Assembly (NCBI RefSeq): GCF_032854445.1
Contig: NC_088299.1
Span: forward strand, 5,061,001-5,125,000
Source: Liolophura sinensis
Taxonomy: Eukaryota > Mollusca > Polyplacophora > Chitonida > Chitonidae
Length of the DNA: 64,000 nt
Direction: 5' to 3'
Shown: positions 32,095 to 44,283 of the stretch, piece after piece
Position numbering within the stretch: the stretch's first letter is position 1
How the letters are laid out: every line of letters begins with the position of its first letter
Notes under the pieces: generated by a model
Database searches by the model: none
Seen by the model: only the letters and a program-made list of their open reading frames with translations
Told to the model about the DNA's origin: nothing
Program-made: the position numbers and the translations under genes

Positions 32095-33240
32095 TTTGAG
32101 ATAGTAGATCCGAGAAACTGCGTCCAACAAAAGATCATTTGCTCCATCCTATTCCTTTGTATCGGCTTGGTGAGTGACTGCGCTGAATTAACCGTGTATT
32201 TGACGGATTTATCTTGACACGCTTGGCCGCGAACGTCTGTCTAGACCGGAAGAGAAAATCACTGACTCGTCCTCGGCCAATGAGCACTCTTTCTTGGATT
32301 TGCCACTCACCAGATTGTGATGAAAATGGAAGACGAGGAAACTAAAGACATATTTACAATGTTTTCATGGAAAATCTTTACCCAATTACTCTATTTTTGG
32401 GCACTTTATCTAGACAGGACGAGTTAATTAGCCGGTCGTTAGACCGGAAAGACAAACGGAAATCGATCTACCGATTGGCATATAAACGATTGAGACGATG
32501 GATCCTCGCGTTGTGTAAATATTACCAGGTCTCTAATCTATGCAGAATAGACGCTTTAAGACTCTATCTACTTTCTCTCCAGGTATAGTCTTTTTAAGTT
32601 CCCATTAGAAACGTTTCAATATTGTAGTCACAAATATTCAAAATCTCTGGGGCTTTTTTCATTTGAAAAGTACTTTAATAATTTATGCCAAATGCACAAA
32701 ATGGTTTTTACGTTGATACATGTACCACTTCTGAGAGGATATTTCCTGATGTTTTCTGATGTCCTAGATCATTAAAATCCACTACTGACCGAATGTAAAT
32801 CAGGTGTGAGTGATTTTAAAATCTAGTGAAGAAATCAGAATAGTCCTTATTGTTCAACCGATATGAAAGTGTAAAACTTATAAATAAAATGTTTATCATT
32901 TGTAAATCTAGAGGAGCTTGTTTTAGTCGTGTTAATATCTGTAATTTTCCTGAGCACCGTGAAAACCCAAAGTTGGCAACCATTCTCAGAGATGTAGAAC
33001 TCATTGTAAGGCCTTTTGTATTTGTTGTTTTTCTGTTCTTGAAATGCAACAATACACATCACGCTGAATACCTAGCTAACAACTATAACACATAATCGTT
33101 TTATAAAAAAAAGTAGCCGCCTAGAAAAACATATGTTGTCAATGAAGAGGAAAGCGGTACTGTCGTCTGGTATAGTGACCATAGATTTACTTCCCACCTG
33201 AGGCTGTTATGTCGTCCAAAAATGATTTCGTGATTATCTC
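32095..33240 (-). repeat. Copy G of module M1, inverted
   Basis: The part 32,095-32,525 is well preserved: 'GGTGAGTGACTGCGCTGAAT', 'TTGACACGCTTGGCCGCGAA', 'GACTCGTCCTCGGCCAATGA' and 'GACGAGTTAATTAGCCGGTC'. Farther right similarity is patchy but in order: 'TCTGTAATTTTCCTGAGCAC' (32,938) pairs with copy E near 20,255, and 'CTTCCCACCTGAGGCTGTTA' (33,191) pairs with unit B near 7,020. Confidence 0.65.
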
Positions 33241-33599
33241 ATGTAATTGAGAGACAGAAGTTCGCCAGATCAGACGTGAGATCTTAGATAGACATGTTTG
33301 CTGTGGAAAACACTTATACATGTCAATCGGCTGTTTAGCACAACGCCAAGTTTACTGGACTGTGTTTTGTTTAGAGAAAGTATCAAACACATTACTGTAT
33401 AAACATTTCGTAGGATTACTATAATAAACCTCTGTTTAATTACTAAACAGTTCAGAACAAAATGTATAGACTATTACAGACATGTGTTTAAAACGTTTAT
33501 TGTATTGTGTAATTTCGATTACACCTGCTCTATGGCTTCTCTTCTAACACAAATGGGCCCCATTGAAAGTACATCGCCTCAGGTTCAACATCTCCCTAT
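33241..33599. other. AT-rich interval, nothing recognised
   Basis: No gene or known repeat is visible between copy G and the second R5 copy. Confidence 0.35.
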
Positions 33600-33905
33600 T
33601 TCGAGAAAGAGAATCAGCCGTTGTCCAAAGTTTCGTGGGGACGAAATCTGATGAAGTTCTTACCAGGCGTGAACTATTGTACTGGTTACCAAACGTGGTA
33701 AAGTAGTGTTGTCTTGACAAGTATCAAAACCCGTCTTTAACGTCCAGGTTTCGTGAATTATTAACCAGCTTACCAGTTGATCTCCGACTCATTTCACTGT
33801 AAAGTTATTATTCGACGCCCACATGGTTCCTTACATAAGGTCAGCGATATGTCCGGCCACCACCAGGGAGCTAGGAAATGTCAGATATCAGGCAGTCAGG
33901 CAGAA
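33600..33905 (+). repeat. Dispersed repeat R5, copy 2
   Basis: Matches 25,080-25,390 ('GACGAAATCTGATGAAGTTC', 'CGTGAATTATTAACCAGCTT', 'CTTACATAAGGTCAGCGATA', 'GGAAATGTCAGATATCAGGC'). The start of the 130-aa frame at 33,823-34,215 lies in this repeat, which argues against that frame being a gene. Confidence 0.7.
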
Positions 33906-34856
33906 CAACGGTAACAAAAGTTGTTGCTTCAGGACGCTGACTGATGTATTTATCAGTATTTTCTCACTTCAAATCTATGAAGCCCTACATTGGGAGGAGT
34001 TAGAATCAATGCTAATTGAATTCGAACGCCTGTTATTTTGTTTTAATCAAAAATTCACTGTAATGTCACCCCAAAATACTTTAAGCTGGAAACATTTTTC
34101 TGTTTCCTGGCGACTTTGTATTATTGTCAAAGTGGTAAAACTCCTGCCACGTTTACCCGAAATACATGACCAGAATTTCTGTCTGTTTTCATATCACCAA
34201 TTGATTGGCTGCTAATGCGACATATCTAGACAGGGTAGAAATTGTGCGTCGTGTTTTCGGGATGCTGCCTATTCTGATCTGATACCGCGACAACCTGCAT
34301 TATCTCGAGCACACAACGGTCATCCTGGGGCAGCGCCTGTCTGGCGAAATGGAATATTCACGGATCTGTTTCCACCCCGGGGGTAATTCTCAGATATTTC
34401 AGTATGTGACGCTTATGAACTGACCCAGTGCACACATGTGTCCGGAATCTGAATTATTTAGCTAAGAATTCCTCTGACCTTTTATTCCACGTTTTATGAG
34501 CCATAAGGGAACAGGTCCTTTTCTCAGGGAATGGCACGGCGGTATAAGTTATTTTGACCAGACAAGACCTTATGGATTTTTGTGTGTGATTTACATTGAC
34601 ACCTAAAGTGTTTAGTCGTGAATGGTTTTGACATTGTATATCACGTATTTTGGAATATTAAACACCGGAAATTTTCTTTAAATTAGCTTGTGCTGTGTTT
34701 AGAAGTTTTTTTTTTTATATATATTCAACTCGCAAGAGCCATTCTTAATGTGACAGAGTCATTTGAGTTTTTTTTTTGTTTATACTCTTTATCCATATAA
34801 CGGACATCCTGTGCCCCTGATCGTCCCCGGTACAGGTTATCTATGACGCGCTTGGG
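33906..34856. other. Interval without recognisable gene
   Basis: AT-rich, with two T-rich runs near 34,708 and 34,770. The remainder of the frame ending at 34,215 shows no motif. Confidence 0.35.
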
Positions 34857-34891
34857 AGACGTCATGTTATGATGTTGTTTGTATGACGTCA
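34857..34891. promoter_or_regulatory. Pair of CRE-like sites
   Basis: AGACGTCA at 34,857-34,864 and the perfect palindrome TGACGTCA at 34,884-34,891 lie 27 bp apart in a stretch more GC-rich than its surroundings. A TATA-like TATATATA occurs near 35,046. No clear gene follows, so promoter activity is only a possibility. Confidence 0.2.
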
Positions 34892-37154
34892 CTCCGCGCC
34901 ACTCTATTGTCTGCAGATATCCTGAAAGGAGTGCTTTATATTATTTTACTGCCGTGTCCTAAGTGATATCTAGTCAGTATAAACCATACTGTTTAAATGA
35001 TTCTGTCCATATAATAATGAACGTTAGTTCGTGTTCGCTATCGTTTATATATAGTCCTAACAAGCTGCATTTGTGAGATATTTATAACAGGTTAGTATGA
35101 AAACGTTTCGCTTGTGCTAGGTAAAGATGGCTACCACCGAATAACATGGCTACAGCTAGCGGAAAGTTCAAACCGGTGCGCAAGTTGTACGGATGATAAT
35201 CACATGTTCAATGTTATTTACCTATTTGTTATGTTATTCTGTAGAGTTTTCTATTGCTTTTAACGAGATAAATAGTTCGTTCTATGTTGAATTTTGTTAT
35301 CACTTGATATTGCCACTATTGCACATGTAGTTTTCAATGCAGCTATGTGACGATATGTTTCACTGAGTTGTCGTACAATTGTACCAGACTTCGATATCTC
35401 TGTTAACTCAAACTCTGTTTGATTCATATCAAAATTGCCCGATTAGGATTTCTTGTCTTTAGTCCCATTCAATGGTTACTTTGCTTTACAGAATTAATGT
35501 TTGTGTATTTTTGCAATTTTTGACAATACTTCCGTGTTTTCTGAAGTTCAGGTTTCAACGAACGCAATTTTCGGACGCACTTACATAGCGTTTCCGTGGA
35601 AGTAGCGAAAATGTCTTAGGGTAAAGCATTTTCTTAGCTGTTCTCATTAATAATTCTTTTACATGACCGGTATCATGAATATGAGTCGCAGGACAAGTTA
35701 GTATTTTTGGATCCGGTTATCCACGGAACTAATAAAAGAATGCGTAGAATATGCCTGTCGTGACGAAACTGTGTATTGCAAAGGATCACACGTAGTCTTC
35801 AGATCGCGCCATCTCGCTGGTAGAAAGCATTAGTATGCGACAAAGTTCCTTGTCGAATATTCAGCACAAAGACGGCGGAGCTACTATAAAGGGTTATGCT
35901 TTTAATAGTCCGATCCAAATGAGCCTACACGCTGGCAAATCAGAAAGTTAGGCAACATGCGTAGTCACTACAAACTAGTCTTCCGTAAAGATTATCCCGT
36001 TGGGAACAACCTAAACGCAAAGGTGTATGACTTCGCCGTGGGCAGAGTGTTTAGGAATTTGTGCCACTATTCCCGTGGAACGGATCAAACTCAATGTTCC
36101 TTTCGTGGCGCACTACAAAAAGCTGATGTCAAAGCGTACACATGCGATACGCAGTACAGATTACTTTATTGTTCGCAGGAAGACGGATACGTTGTGTCAA
36201 AAGCAATATGACAACAAGACGTTATAAACAAGAATGATACGTAATGATTTTACTTCAAAGGTCATCTATATGCAAGTATTGGTCAGATTCATACGGACCT
36301 TGCTAATATCTCCAAATAATTTAATTTTAGGTGTGAAAAGGCGAAGAACGCCGTCCACTGATAAATCTCCCAGTTCACTTATAACCTGTTTTATAACTTG
36401 AAGATATCTGGTTTACCAACATAATCTAGTCTACACTAACTATGACTTCCGATGTCGAGATCCATTTTTCGGGACATAAATGGTACAATGAGAACGTTTA
36501 TGATAGATTTTTATTTTTCACCTCTGAGCAGCAAGCAGTTCCCTCGGTGACAAAAGTTGACTAAGAACATATAAATACTCGTCAAATGTCTGACAGCTAA
36601 AACCATTTTGTGAATACTAAGAATAGTATGTTTAAACAGTCTCTAAATCAGTGTCTATTGTCTGTCACGTGCCAGAAGTTCAAAGGGAATCCGGCAGTAC
36701 TCTAGCACCAAGAAACTGTGGGTTAGACTTTGATCAGGGTAACCATTACTCAAAACTATTATCGTGGGAATGCTTATGTAGCCCAAATTATGGGTTTCAC
36801 TCTACATTTAATTGAGAAGGGCCTTAGGCACTGACTCTAGGTCAATGTTTTTCCTGTGCATGAGTGTTGATCAAAACCCTCGCTCTCCTTGACTCTTGCT
36901 ACAACGCCCGCATCGAATTTCTATGCTACCGTTACACTTATTGCAAGAGCGAAAATCGCAGTGTTCAAAATGATCCATCACTCAGTACCACTACAACGTC
37001 CGCGGAATCCCTATCGACCGATAATTGTCACCAAAGTGTGAATGAGAGCTGTGGTGTTTTGAGATTCCGTCTCCAATACCATGAATCAACCCTCTTTCAT
37101 GTTGGTCATTTTTTGTCAATATAGTCCTACTACATGCAGTATTTATTTATATAT
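34892..37154. other. Long interval without supported gene
   Basis: The frame at 35,957-36,211 (84 aa) and the one overlapping it at 36,027-36,227 have no recognisable domain, and I cannot tell which, if either, is used. An ATG at 35,143 opens only 16 codons. The frame at 36,864-37,124 also lacks any motif. Confidence 0.35.
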
Positions 37155-37295
37155 TTAGTTATTTGATTAGTGTTTTGTGGCGTACTCAAGAATATTTCAC
37201 TGATGCGACGGCAGCCTGTGTTATGGTGAGAGGAAACTGGACAGAGCCCGGAGGAAACCCATGACCATCCGAAGGCTGCTGCAAGACCTTTAAGC
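37155..37295 (-). repeat. SINE-A 3' half, inverted
   Basis: 'GGCGTACTCAAGAATATTTC' followed by ACTGATGCGACGGCAGCC, GGTGAGAGGAAACTGG and 'GAGGAAACCCATGACCATCC' is the reverse complement of the SINE-A tail and body. Confidence 0.75.
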
Positions 37296-38804
37296 TTTAA
37301 GCGACCTGTACAGAATCAGGCGTTATCATAACTTCCGGTTTTCGGGAATGTGATTCTGTGTATGGTATCAAGTGTTTTTTCTTTGCCAGCCGGTCATTTT
37401 TGGTGTACGGGTAAATGATTGGTATGGAAAGAATGGAAAATATCTAAACTTTATGCAGGCATGAGTTTTATTGATGTAATTTCGAAATTTCGAAAAAAAA
37501 ATTGCGACAGGACACGTTGCCTTTGCGTTGTTACGTGCTGTTGAGGAGGGAAAATGACATTCACCTTTCACCTCCACTCTTTTGCTGTGAAGCCGATGAT
37601 TTTCCGAAATATAAGCTCCTGTTCTTGGATCAATCAATAATAAAGCACGTTAATATCCTCAAAGGTAATAAGAAACTGTAATATTTTCGCTGATGGCAGA
37701 TTCGTGACTTAACCTGACTGGTCATGGATGTATGTCAACTTTTCAGCATTCAAACTTGCCATTTCAAATTACCTATTGCTGATCGCATTTCGTTCTGTAT
37801 TAACTCAATGTCCAGTGTTAATAAAAAATCACATGTGTAAATACCATTGAGAATTTTAAAAGTGGCGAGAGAAAAATCACTTGTCAATCCCCGTCTTTTC
37901 AGCCGTCGGTTTCCTCAAAGGTTAATGTCTTCGCCATTTAGAACTGCGACGCGATAACATTTCTGGTGTTTAAAACTATGCATTTAAGAAAACTTTTTCT
38001 TGAGTTAAATCGAAAACATTTAATCGGCAGCTGATCAATCTTAGCCAATTAGAAACTGCGATTAATGAAAACTTCATAAATGGCCTATTATGTCTGACTC
38101 AGATTTCCGTCTGATGATTTTTTTTCTTGGCTGAAATATTATAGCATTGTAGGGTAGTTAAAATGTATCTCGAAGATATTGAGTTCAATCGCCAGGGAAA
38201 TCAGCTCTGAAGTAGGTTTTTTCACTTTTCGTCAGCTGATAAATCCTTTCGAAATGTAGTGTAGAATACAACACATAATATTAACTTCCCGTATCCGGAT
38301 ATTTTTAATCTTTGACAGTGGCCTCCTATTACAGGATCATATAGGATAAATCAATACCGAAAAAACGTGGCTAATGGGCAAAAACTACAACCACTCCTCT
38401 CCAGTATCCTATTAGCACGACACATAATACCATTTGGCAGTTCTCCGTTTAAAGTAAACCTAGTGGAAAAAAGACTCTATACGTGTCAAAGTAATGCAAC
38501 TTTTTTCTTTTTTTCAGTGTGATAAAGACAATTGGGCTTAAGGGTATATCTGTCTATCCCTCCTGAGTAGCCAAGCTTTAAAGATAAGTGGCTAATCGTA
38601 AATCTCGTTACGACTCCTTTGTAAACCCATGTTTACTCAAGAGGCTATATTTCGCCGTTTCACCAATTATCACACTGTCGGCGCTCCTCTGGTTTTTACT
38701 CTCTATGCCCCAAGTGTTTTATTACATAGGCCATGGTCTTCAATAGACTCTTACACTGTATATAGCATGGGTCAGACGTTAACAGATAAACTTGGGTGGT
38801 AGTC
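37296..38804. other. Interval without recognisable gene
   Basis: AT-rich sequence. The minus-strand frame at 37,368-37,637 shows no family features. No repeats were recognised. Confidence 0.35.
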
Positions 38805-39115
38805 TTGGGTCAGATTGTCTTGTGTAGTGTATATCAGTGTCTGAGGTCAGAGATCAGATTGTCTTGAGTGGTGTATATTAGTGTCTGGGGTCACAGGTCG
38901 GATTATCTTCAGTAGTGTATATTATCTGGGGTCACAGATCAGATTAACTTAAGTAGTGTGTATTAGTGTCTGGGGTCAAAGGTCAGATTATCTTAAGTAG
39001 TGTATATTAGTGTCTGGGGTGACGGTCAGATTATCTTGAGTAGTGTATATTAGTGTCTGGGGTCACAGATCAGATTGTCTTCAGTACTGTATATTAGTGT
39101 CTGGGGACGTGGGTC
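38805..39115 (+). repeat. Minisatellite, unit of about 50 bp, about six to seven copies
   Basis: Degenerate copies of GGTCAGATTATCTTGAGTAG / TGTATATTAGTGTCTGGGGT follow each other, with small indels (one copy lacks TAGTG near 38,925). The strand-specific wording TGTCTGGGGTCA is conserved in most copies. Confidence 0.85.
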
Positions 39116-39344
39116 ACATCTTAACTGGTATATAGTGCTTTCAGTGCGTTAGTAGTCCGTTCAGATGTTTACTGATGTTCTTCAGTTGTGTGCATTTCTG
39201 TCTTTGTACTATCGGGTCATGTGTCACATGTTCACTAAGGATTTCAAATTCTTAGTGACATGCGTACACTTTAGATCAAATTAATCTATGTTCTCGCCAC
39301 AACCGTATTCACAGACATGCTGAGCACATTTTTACCACAATGAC

Positions 39345-39445
39345 AATGCTAATAATGATCGTAATTGATTATGTCATCATAAAGATGATGAGGATAATAG
39401 TGATGATTTATGACATTGATGATAATGCTAATAATACCAATAATA
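39345..39445 (+). repeat. Low-complexity GAT/AAT-rich stretch
   Basis: Mixed AATGAT, GATGATGAGG and AATAATA motifs, a decayed trinucleotide repeat. Confidence 0.5.
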
Positions 39446-40509
39446 GCAAAACAAAAGCGACAATAATACGGTAATGACTGGGAGGATAAGAAGAATAAAA
39501 GAGGTACACGCAGAAATAATCCGTTGTATAATGTATTGATATAATCTGTCTCACTGGAAGGCAATAATCTCAGTTGTCAGTGTTTTGTAACAAAGTTAGT
39601 TTAAGTAAGTGGCATTGCGGAAGCTCTCTCTCTATCCCTGCTATTCCTATGACGTAAATTAACACTGCTGTTTTTGATGAGAGAATTGACGTTAAATAGA
39701 GACCTTAGCCTTGAATAAAGTAATACCCTTTCAAGTTTCATTTAGATTAGATTTTCTGCACTTGTCAAATGCATATGAAGTGGTAAACGTCGATTAGCTG
39801 TGCTTAAATGGCATTGATTTTATCTAAAAAAACAATAAATACCCATCACCTTACATAAGGCTGTTCCCAACTGATGAAGTGTGCCATCGAGTAAATTGGG
39901 ATGTTATGAGATCAGTGGATATTGCCAGCGTGCACAGACCGACAGCTGTGAAGTTTCAATGATCGTAACATCTACAGAAGAATTAACTGTTGGCAAAAAC
40001 AATATTTATCCCTAAATTTTATCTCCATAAATAATATCAACACGTGATTTATTACTACGCCTTGGATGAAAATACCCCCTACAACTGTCCATGAAAGCAT
40101 GACCGAGAAAAATAAAAGCGCATCCCCGATGCCTCTATAAGCATTATTGCCCCCATTGACCACAGCTTGACTATTAACAGACATGTTAACCATAATTTTG
40201 TCGTCGATTCTCTGGTTTTATTATCCATGCTATATTCTTTTATATTAAAGATCGGCATCATTTTCCAAATGCTACAAAAACAGATTGTCGAAGCTCTTTA
40301 TTCAGTTTATCTGGATCCAAAGATCTTCTTTATTATTTTTTTCCCGGCATATACATGTATCTATGTGTATCCAGTGGGACACCATAAATTTTGAGCACAT
40401 TCACTTTCTATCAGAAGTGATGAGGGAGTCAGTTCGGAATGTATGAAAAAGCGTAATATATACGGAGACAGGTTGCCATTTCTAGATCAAATGTATTAGG
40501 GGATACCCT
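39446..40509. other. Interval without recognisable gene
   Basis: Overlapping short frames at 39,972-40,394 on both strands have no family features. Confidence 0.35.
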
Positions 40510-40565
40510 TACTGCAGGCAATGGCAGAAAACTTGTTAAGTACGTCGTAAAACCCCCAAAATATG
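40510..40565 (+). repeat. SINE-B tail remnant
   Basis: GGCAGAAAACTTGTTAAGT and ACGTCGTAAAACCCC resemble the 3' end of SINE-B. Confidence 0.5.
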
Positions 40566-40721
40566 TATTAAAGGCATATGCGTCGAATAACAGATTGGGC
40601 CTAACAGTGGGGTGAAGAGTGTTTTTTTTCTCCAAATGCTCGGGCACAGTCACACAGTTGGTTTATTCACAGATTATTTGATATTCATGATGCCGGAGCC
40701 TTGGACGCTATTATTGGTTGA

Positions 40722-40850
40722 TAGCTTCGGTTGCCTAATGATTAGAGCGTTCGCCTCGGAGTCGGCAGACTAGGGATCAATCCCGGGTGGAGTCATACCA
40801 AAGACTCGTGTAAGAATGGTACTTGTTTCACATGTAGCAAAATTTGTCTA
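40722..40850 (+). repeat. SINE-B-related tRNA-like head
   Basis: A box-like TTGCCTAATGATTAGAGCG at 40,731 and B box 'GGGATCAATCCCG' at 40,772. The sequence continues with GAGTCATACCAAAGACT and AATGGTACTTGTTTC, as in the related copy at 53,400. The rest of the element is missing. A true tRNA gene is unlikely because the 3' acceptor half does not pair. Confidence 0.65.
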
Positions 40851-41934
40851 ATTTCTCCCAAACACTGGTGGTTTATTCTAACATCTCTGTTTTTTTTTAA
40901 GCCCATAAATCGTATTGCATGCACAGAAATCGCAAGAAAGCTGTTCTGTCAGGCGCAATTTTATTTGAAGGAATTAACTGAAGATTAACTAAACATGAGA
41001 AACTCCTCGATTTTAGCAATTAACTGTACCAATCATTCTGCATTTACTCGTACAAAAGCAAGGCAACGATATCTTACACTAACCGTCTTAACCAGAAATG
41101 TCTCTATAGACAACAGTTTTGATGGATTTAGTAATTGTATTACGAGGAACAGTGAAGCACTTTGAAGCTGTTCTTTGTCCAAAGAAAAATTGATTTCTGA
41201 CAGAGATATAAAAATAATCGAAACTTCCTGGTGTGAAAATATCCTTTGCTTTTCACATATATTTTATTCTAACAATCAATATTTAATTATGGGAAAGGAA
41301 ACAAGATTGTGCCAAGCTTTGTAAGTACAGATTTGTTTTCTGTTACATACAATGTTGTTAAAGCATCAAATTTTACACCAAAAAAGTGTTTGGTTACTAA
41401 GCACTGTTTTGCTACAGTTTACAATCGCATACTGATGTTTATTCATAAAAAAGTAAATTTATTAAGGAACGAGATATATTTAGTAAGCAACGGGCAGCAT
41501 AATGATGTGGTTGGTATTTTCAATAAACCAGAATAGTCAGGTAAACATGCATGACTATGCTTATATTAAGTGTAAAAAACCGATAACATGTAACAACGTT
41601 TAATATGGTATGCAGTACAATAGTAAACACGTATACATCTTTATCGACATTTTACAATAACTGTATGCACAAAGTCATTTTTCTAAATTGTAATGAGTTT
41701 GGAATGTGTTTAAGAACGACAAATTTATTTTTAGTGTGTATAGGTGCTCAATTAATGACGTCTGTCGCTTTTCCATGTTACATAAATACGAAAGGGAGCG
41801 AGTACTTGCCGACTTTAATAGACCTTTGTGACACCAAGCGTTAGACAGTCTTGGGCCTTAGTGACACCAAGCGTTCGACGAGGCTAGTACACACGGTTTA
41901 ACGTTCGTTGAGGATCACTTGTCTTCCACCAATG
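40851..41934. other. AT-rich interval, no gene seen
   Basis: The frames at 41,309-41,536 and 41,605-41,844 are long runs of AT-rich codons without motifs. Confidence 0.35.
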
Positions 41935-42185
41935 TGTGTATTTATTCTTGAGGTTTAACGTCGTAGTTAAGAATTTTTCAGTCATATGACGACGAAGAGT
42001 CATTAGATGTGTGTACATATAAATGACACCGGGCCAACCAGTCCTGTTTACTGTGTTCTAACCTCTCATTGCTGAGCGCTAAGCAAGGCAGCAGCAGGTA
42101 TCATTTTAAAAGTCTTATGTATTACCCGACACGGGTATGATCTCCATACCTCGCTTCTACCAATACGGCAGGCTTATGTGTATCT
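41935..42185 (-). repeat. SINE-B-related element, inverted
   Basis: The left end holds the tail 'TTTAACGTCGTAGTTAAGAA' and 'TTTTTCAGTCATATGACGAC'. The body has ATGACACCGGGCCAACCAG and GAGCGCTAAGCAAGGCAGC. Near the right end GGTATGATCTCCATACC could be the decayed tRNA-like head. Confidence 0.7.
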
Positions 42186-43678
42186 GTACGTCAAGGTGCA
42201 ATGGAGAAGTGAACGAAACATTTTACTTATGATACTGTTATAAGCCGTTTTGGGTGATGTATTGATGGCCACGTGGTATAATATCACGACCAAGAATATT
42301 TCGCTTTACAACAGTGTTCGGGTTTATATGCTACCAGGCACAGCCCAATGAAAGCCACGTCGCCCGGACATACTTTCTGCCTTGAAATTAAATTACAGTG
42401 GCTTAAGATTAATACTTTTATTGTTTTTATTTCGTCCTCTTCATGTTTTACAGTTTTATCTTTTCTACAGGTCATACATTTTTGTCTTTCTTAATATTTT
42501 TAGTACATGACTTTTCAATATCTGTTTTGAGAATTATATGAAAATAGCCTCACGCTTAAAGCGACGCATTTCTATGAACCACTGATTGTTGAACAGATCA
42601 ATTTGATCAATTTTTAGAATTATGGTTGTCCTTTTAGATATGAATTTTAGCAAGGGAGATTGATATCTTTATTTAATTGTCTTAAATGCAGTTATGTTCT
42701 TCTTTCAATCTGAAAGAAAATTTTGTAGGTCACAGCCGAGAAAAATTTTGTGATATCATCGATACTCACTCGGCTGCAGCAAATCACTATAACATCCAAG
42801 GTTATAATAGCCTTTCACTCTCCTAAAAAACGTCTAAAACATATGAATCGAACTATTTTCCTGCCCAGTGTGTAACCGTCTTCCATCTGATATATAGCCT
42901 CCTTTCATTGTTTCCTTTTGCTTTGAAATAATTTGGGTGTTACATCTGCTTTCAATGCCCCAGATTGTAAAAACCCGTGTCAGGTGTTTAAGGTCATTTC
43001 TGTACACACCACAACTTCTGTTTCAAGTGTCCCAGATCACTTCAATTTGAGCAATTTTAGACCACTGACGTCCAATTATTTTTGTTAAATAATTCTGCTT
43101 AAGCCACGGTGCTAGGGGCGTGTAAATTGCTACTATTTTTATTTGTTTACATGAACAGTTCAAATAAAACATTGACTTGAGATAAACTGACAAGAGGCTG
43201 TATTTCACCGCGTACGTGTGACCATATGCCAGCTATCACACTGTCGTCGCTGCTCTGGCAGTACGCCTTTAACTATATAGACACACGAATGTGGGCTGTG
43301 TAACACGGTACGTGATTTGTAAGAAAAAAGTAAAACGAAAACGTGACGTGAAATGTCCAAGTTAATTAGGCAATGGGCTATCACAGATGTGTGGTATGTC
43401 TTTTTTTAAGCAGGAGAAGCTCTGCAAGATCAATGTCATAGAAGAATTTTTCATGCACTCTAGAAACACGTTGCACACATCGTGCGTGTACTAAAAAGGC
43501 TTTTAGTAAAGCTGAAAAAGGACTCGATTTTTAGACGAGAAGTGACATTCTTTTGTTTAAACAGAACGGATTTGCAGGATGATGGGAAATTTTAGAAAAT
43601 GGATTTGCTTTGGAGCATTCGACTGCATATGTATATTGCGAATAAGAACACTGTTTTGTCTAATGTAATAACTGAAGA
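42186..43678. other. Interval without recognisable gene
   Basis: AT-rich sequence. No frame with a family signature and no tandem repeats. Confidence 0.35.
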
Positions 43679-43745
43679 ATGAGTGAGTACTTGGGGTTTA
43701 ACGAGGTACTTCACAATTTTTTCTGTCGTATGACGATTTATTTGA
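43679..43745 (-). repeat. SINE-B tail, inverted
   Basis: GAGTGAGTACTTGGGGTTTAA followed by GAGGTACTTCACAATTTTT and TCGTATGACGA is the reverse of the SINE-B 3' end. Confidence 0.65.
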
Positions 43746-43874
43746 TTTATGTTCTACGCAAAATTCCAAAAAAATTTTCACTTATACCATGAGGGCCATT
43801 GTTATGGGCGGAAGAATACACCAGCCTGTGGCGAGTTACTGAAGAACTTTCTCACGTTTAACATGTATCTAATA

Positions 43875-44283
43875 GCCCTTCATACGGGTAAAATTTAATC
43901 CGGATCAAATCTGAGTCGGTTTAAATCTAAGCCAGTTGTTAAAATGCGTGCATGGGAGCCAAACGGTTTAAGACAATTCAGGAATTTGCCTGATTTCACG
44001 GCCACATTTAAGCCGGTTTAGTAATTGCAACATCATCCTGACTTCCACGTAGCCGGAGCACTTAATATAGTTACCGTTCACACGGCACAAATAAACCGAC
44101 TCAAGACCTGAAACTGGCTTAAACCGGATTAAATGCGACGTCAAACTGGCTCAAAGCCACTTTCGGATTTAAACCAGCTTAACTTGCTCGTGTAAACTGG
44201 GTATCTGGTTCACAAGATCGACTTCAAACTGCCTCAGAGCCACTTTCGGATTTAAACTAGCTCAACATTGCCCTTGTGAACGG
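43875..44283. mobile_element. Possible fold-back or MITE-like element with GGTTTAA-rich interior
   Basis: The ends of the right part, 'CCGTTCACACGGCAC' at 44,074 and 'GCCCTTGTGAACGG' at 44,270, are imperfect inverted repeats. A sequence CTTCATACGGGTAAA at 43,879 may be an outer copy. Inside, 'AGCCACTTTCGGATTTAAAC' occurs twice, 83 bp apart (within 44,135-44,200 and 44,218-44,283). 'GAGTCGGTTTA' at about 43,913 has its reverse complement at about 44,093. No target duplication could be fixed. Confidence 0.4.

Noticed and set aside
33823-34215. 130-aa frame
   Set aside because: Its first part lies in dispersed repeat R5, whose other copy has no such frame, and no motif is seen.
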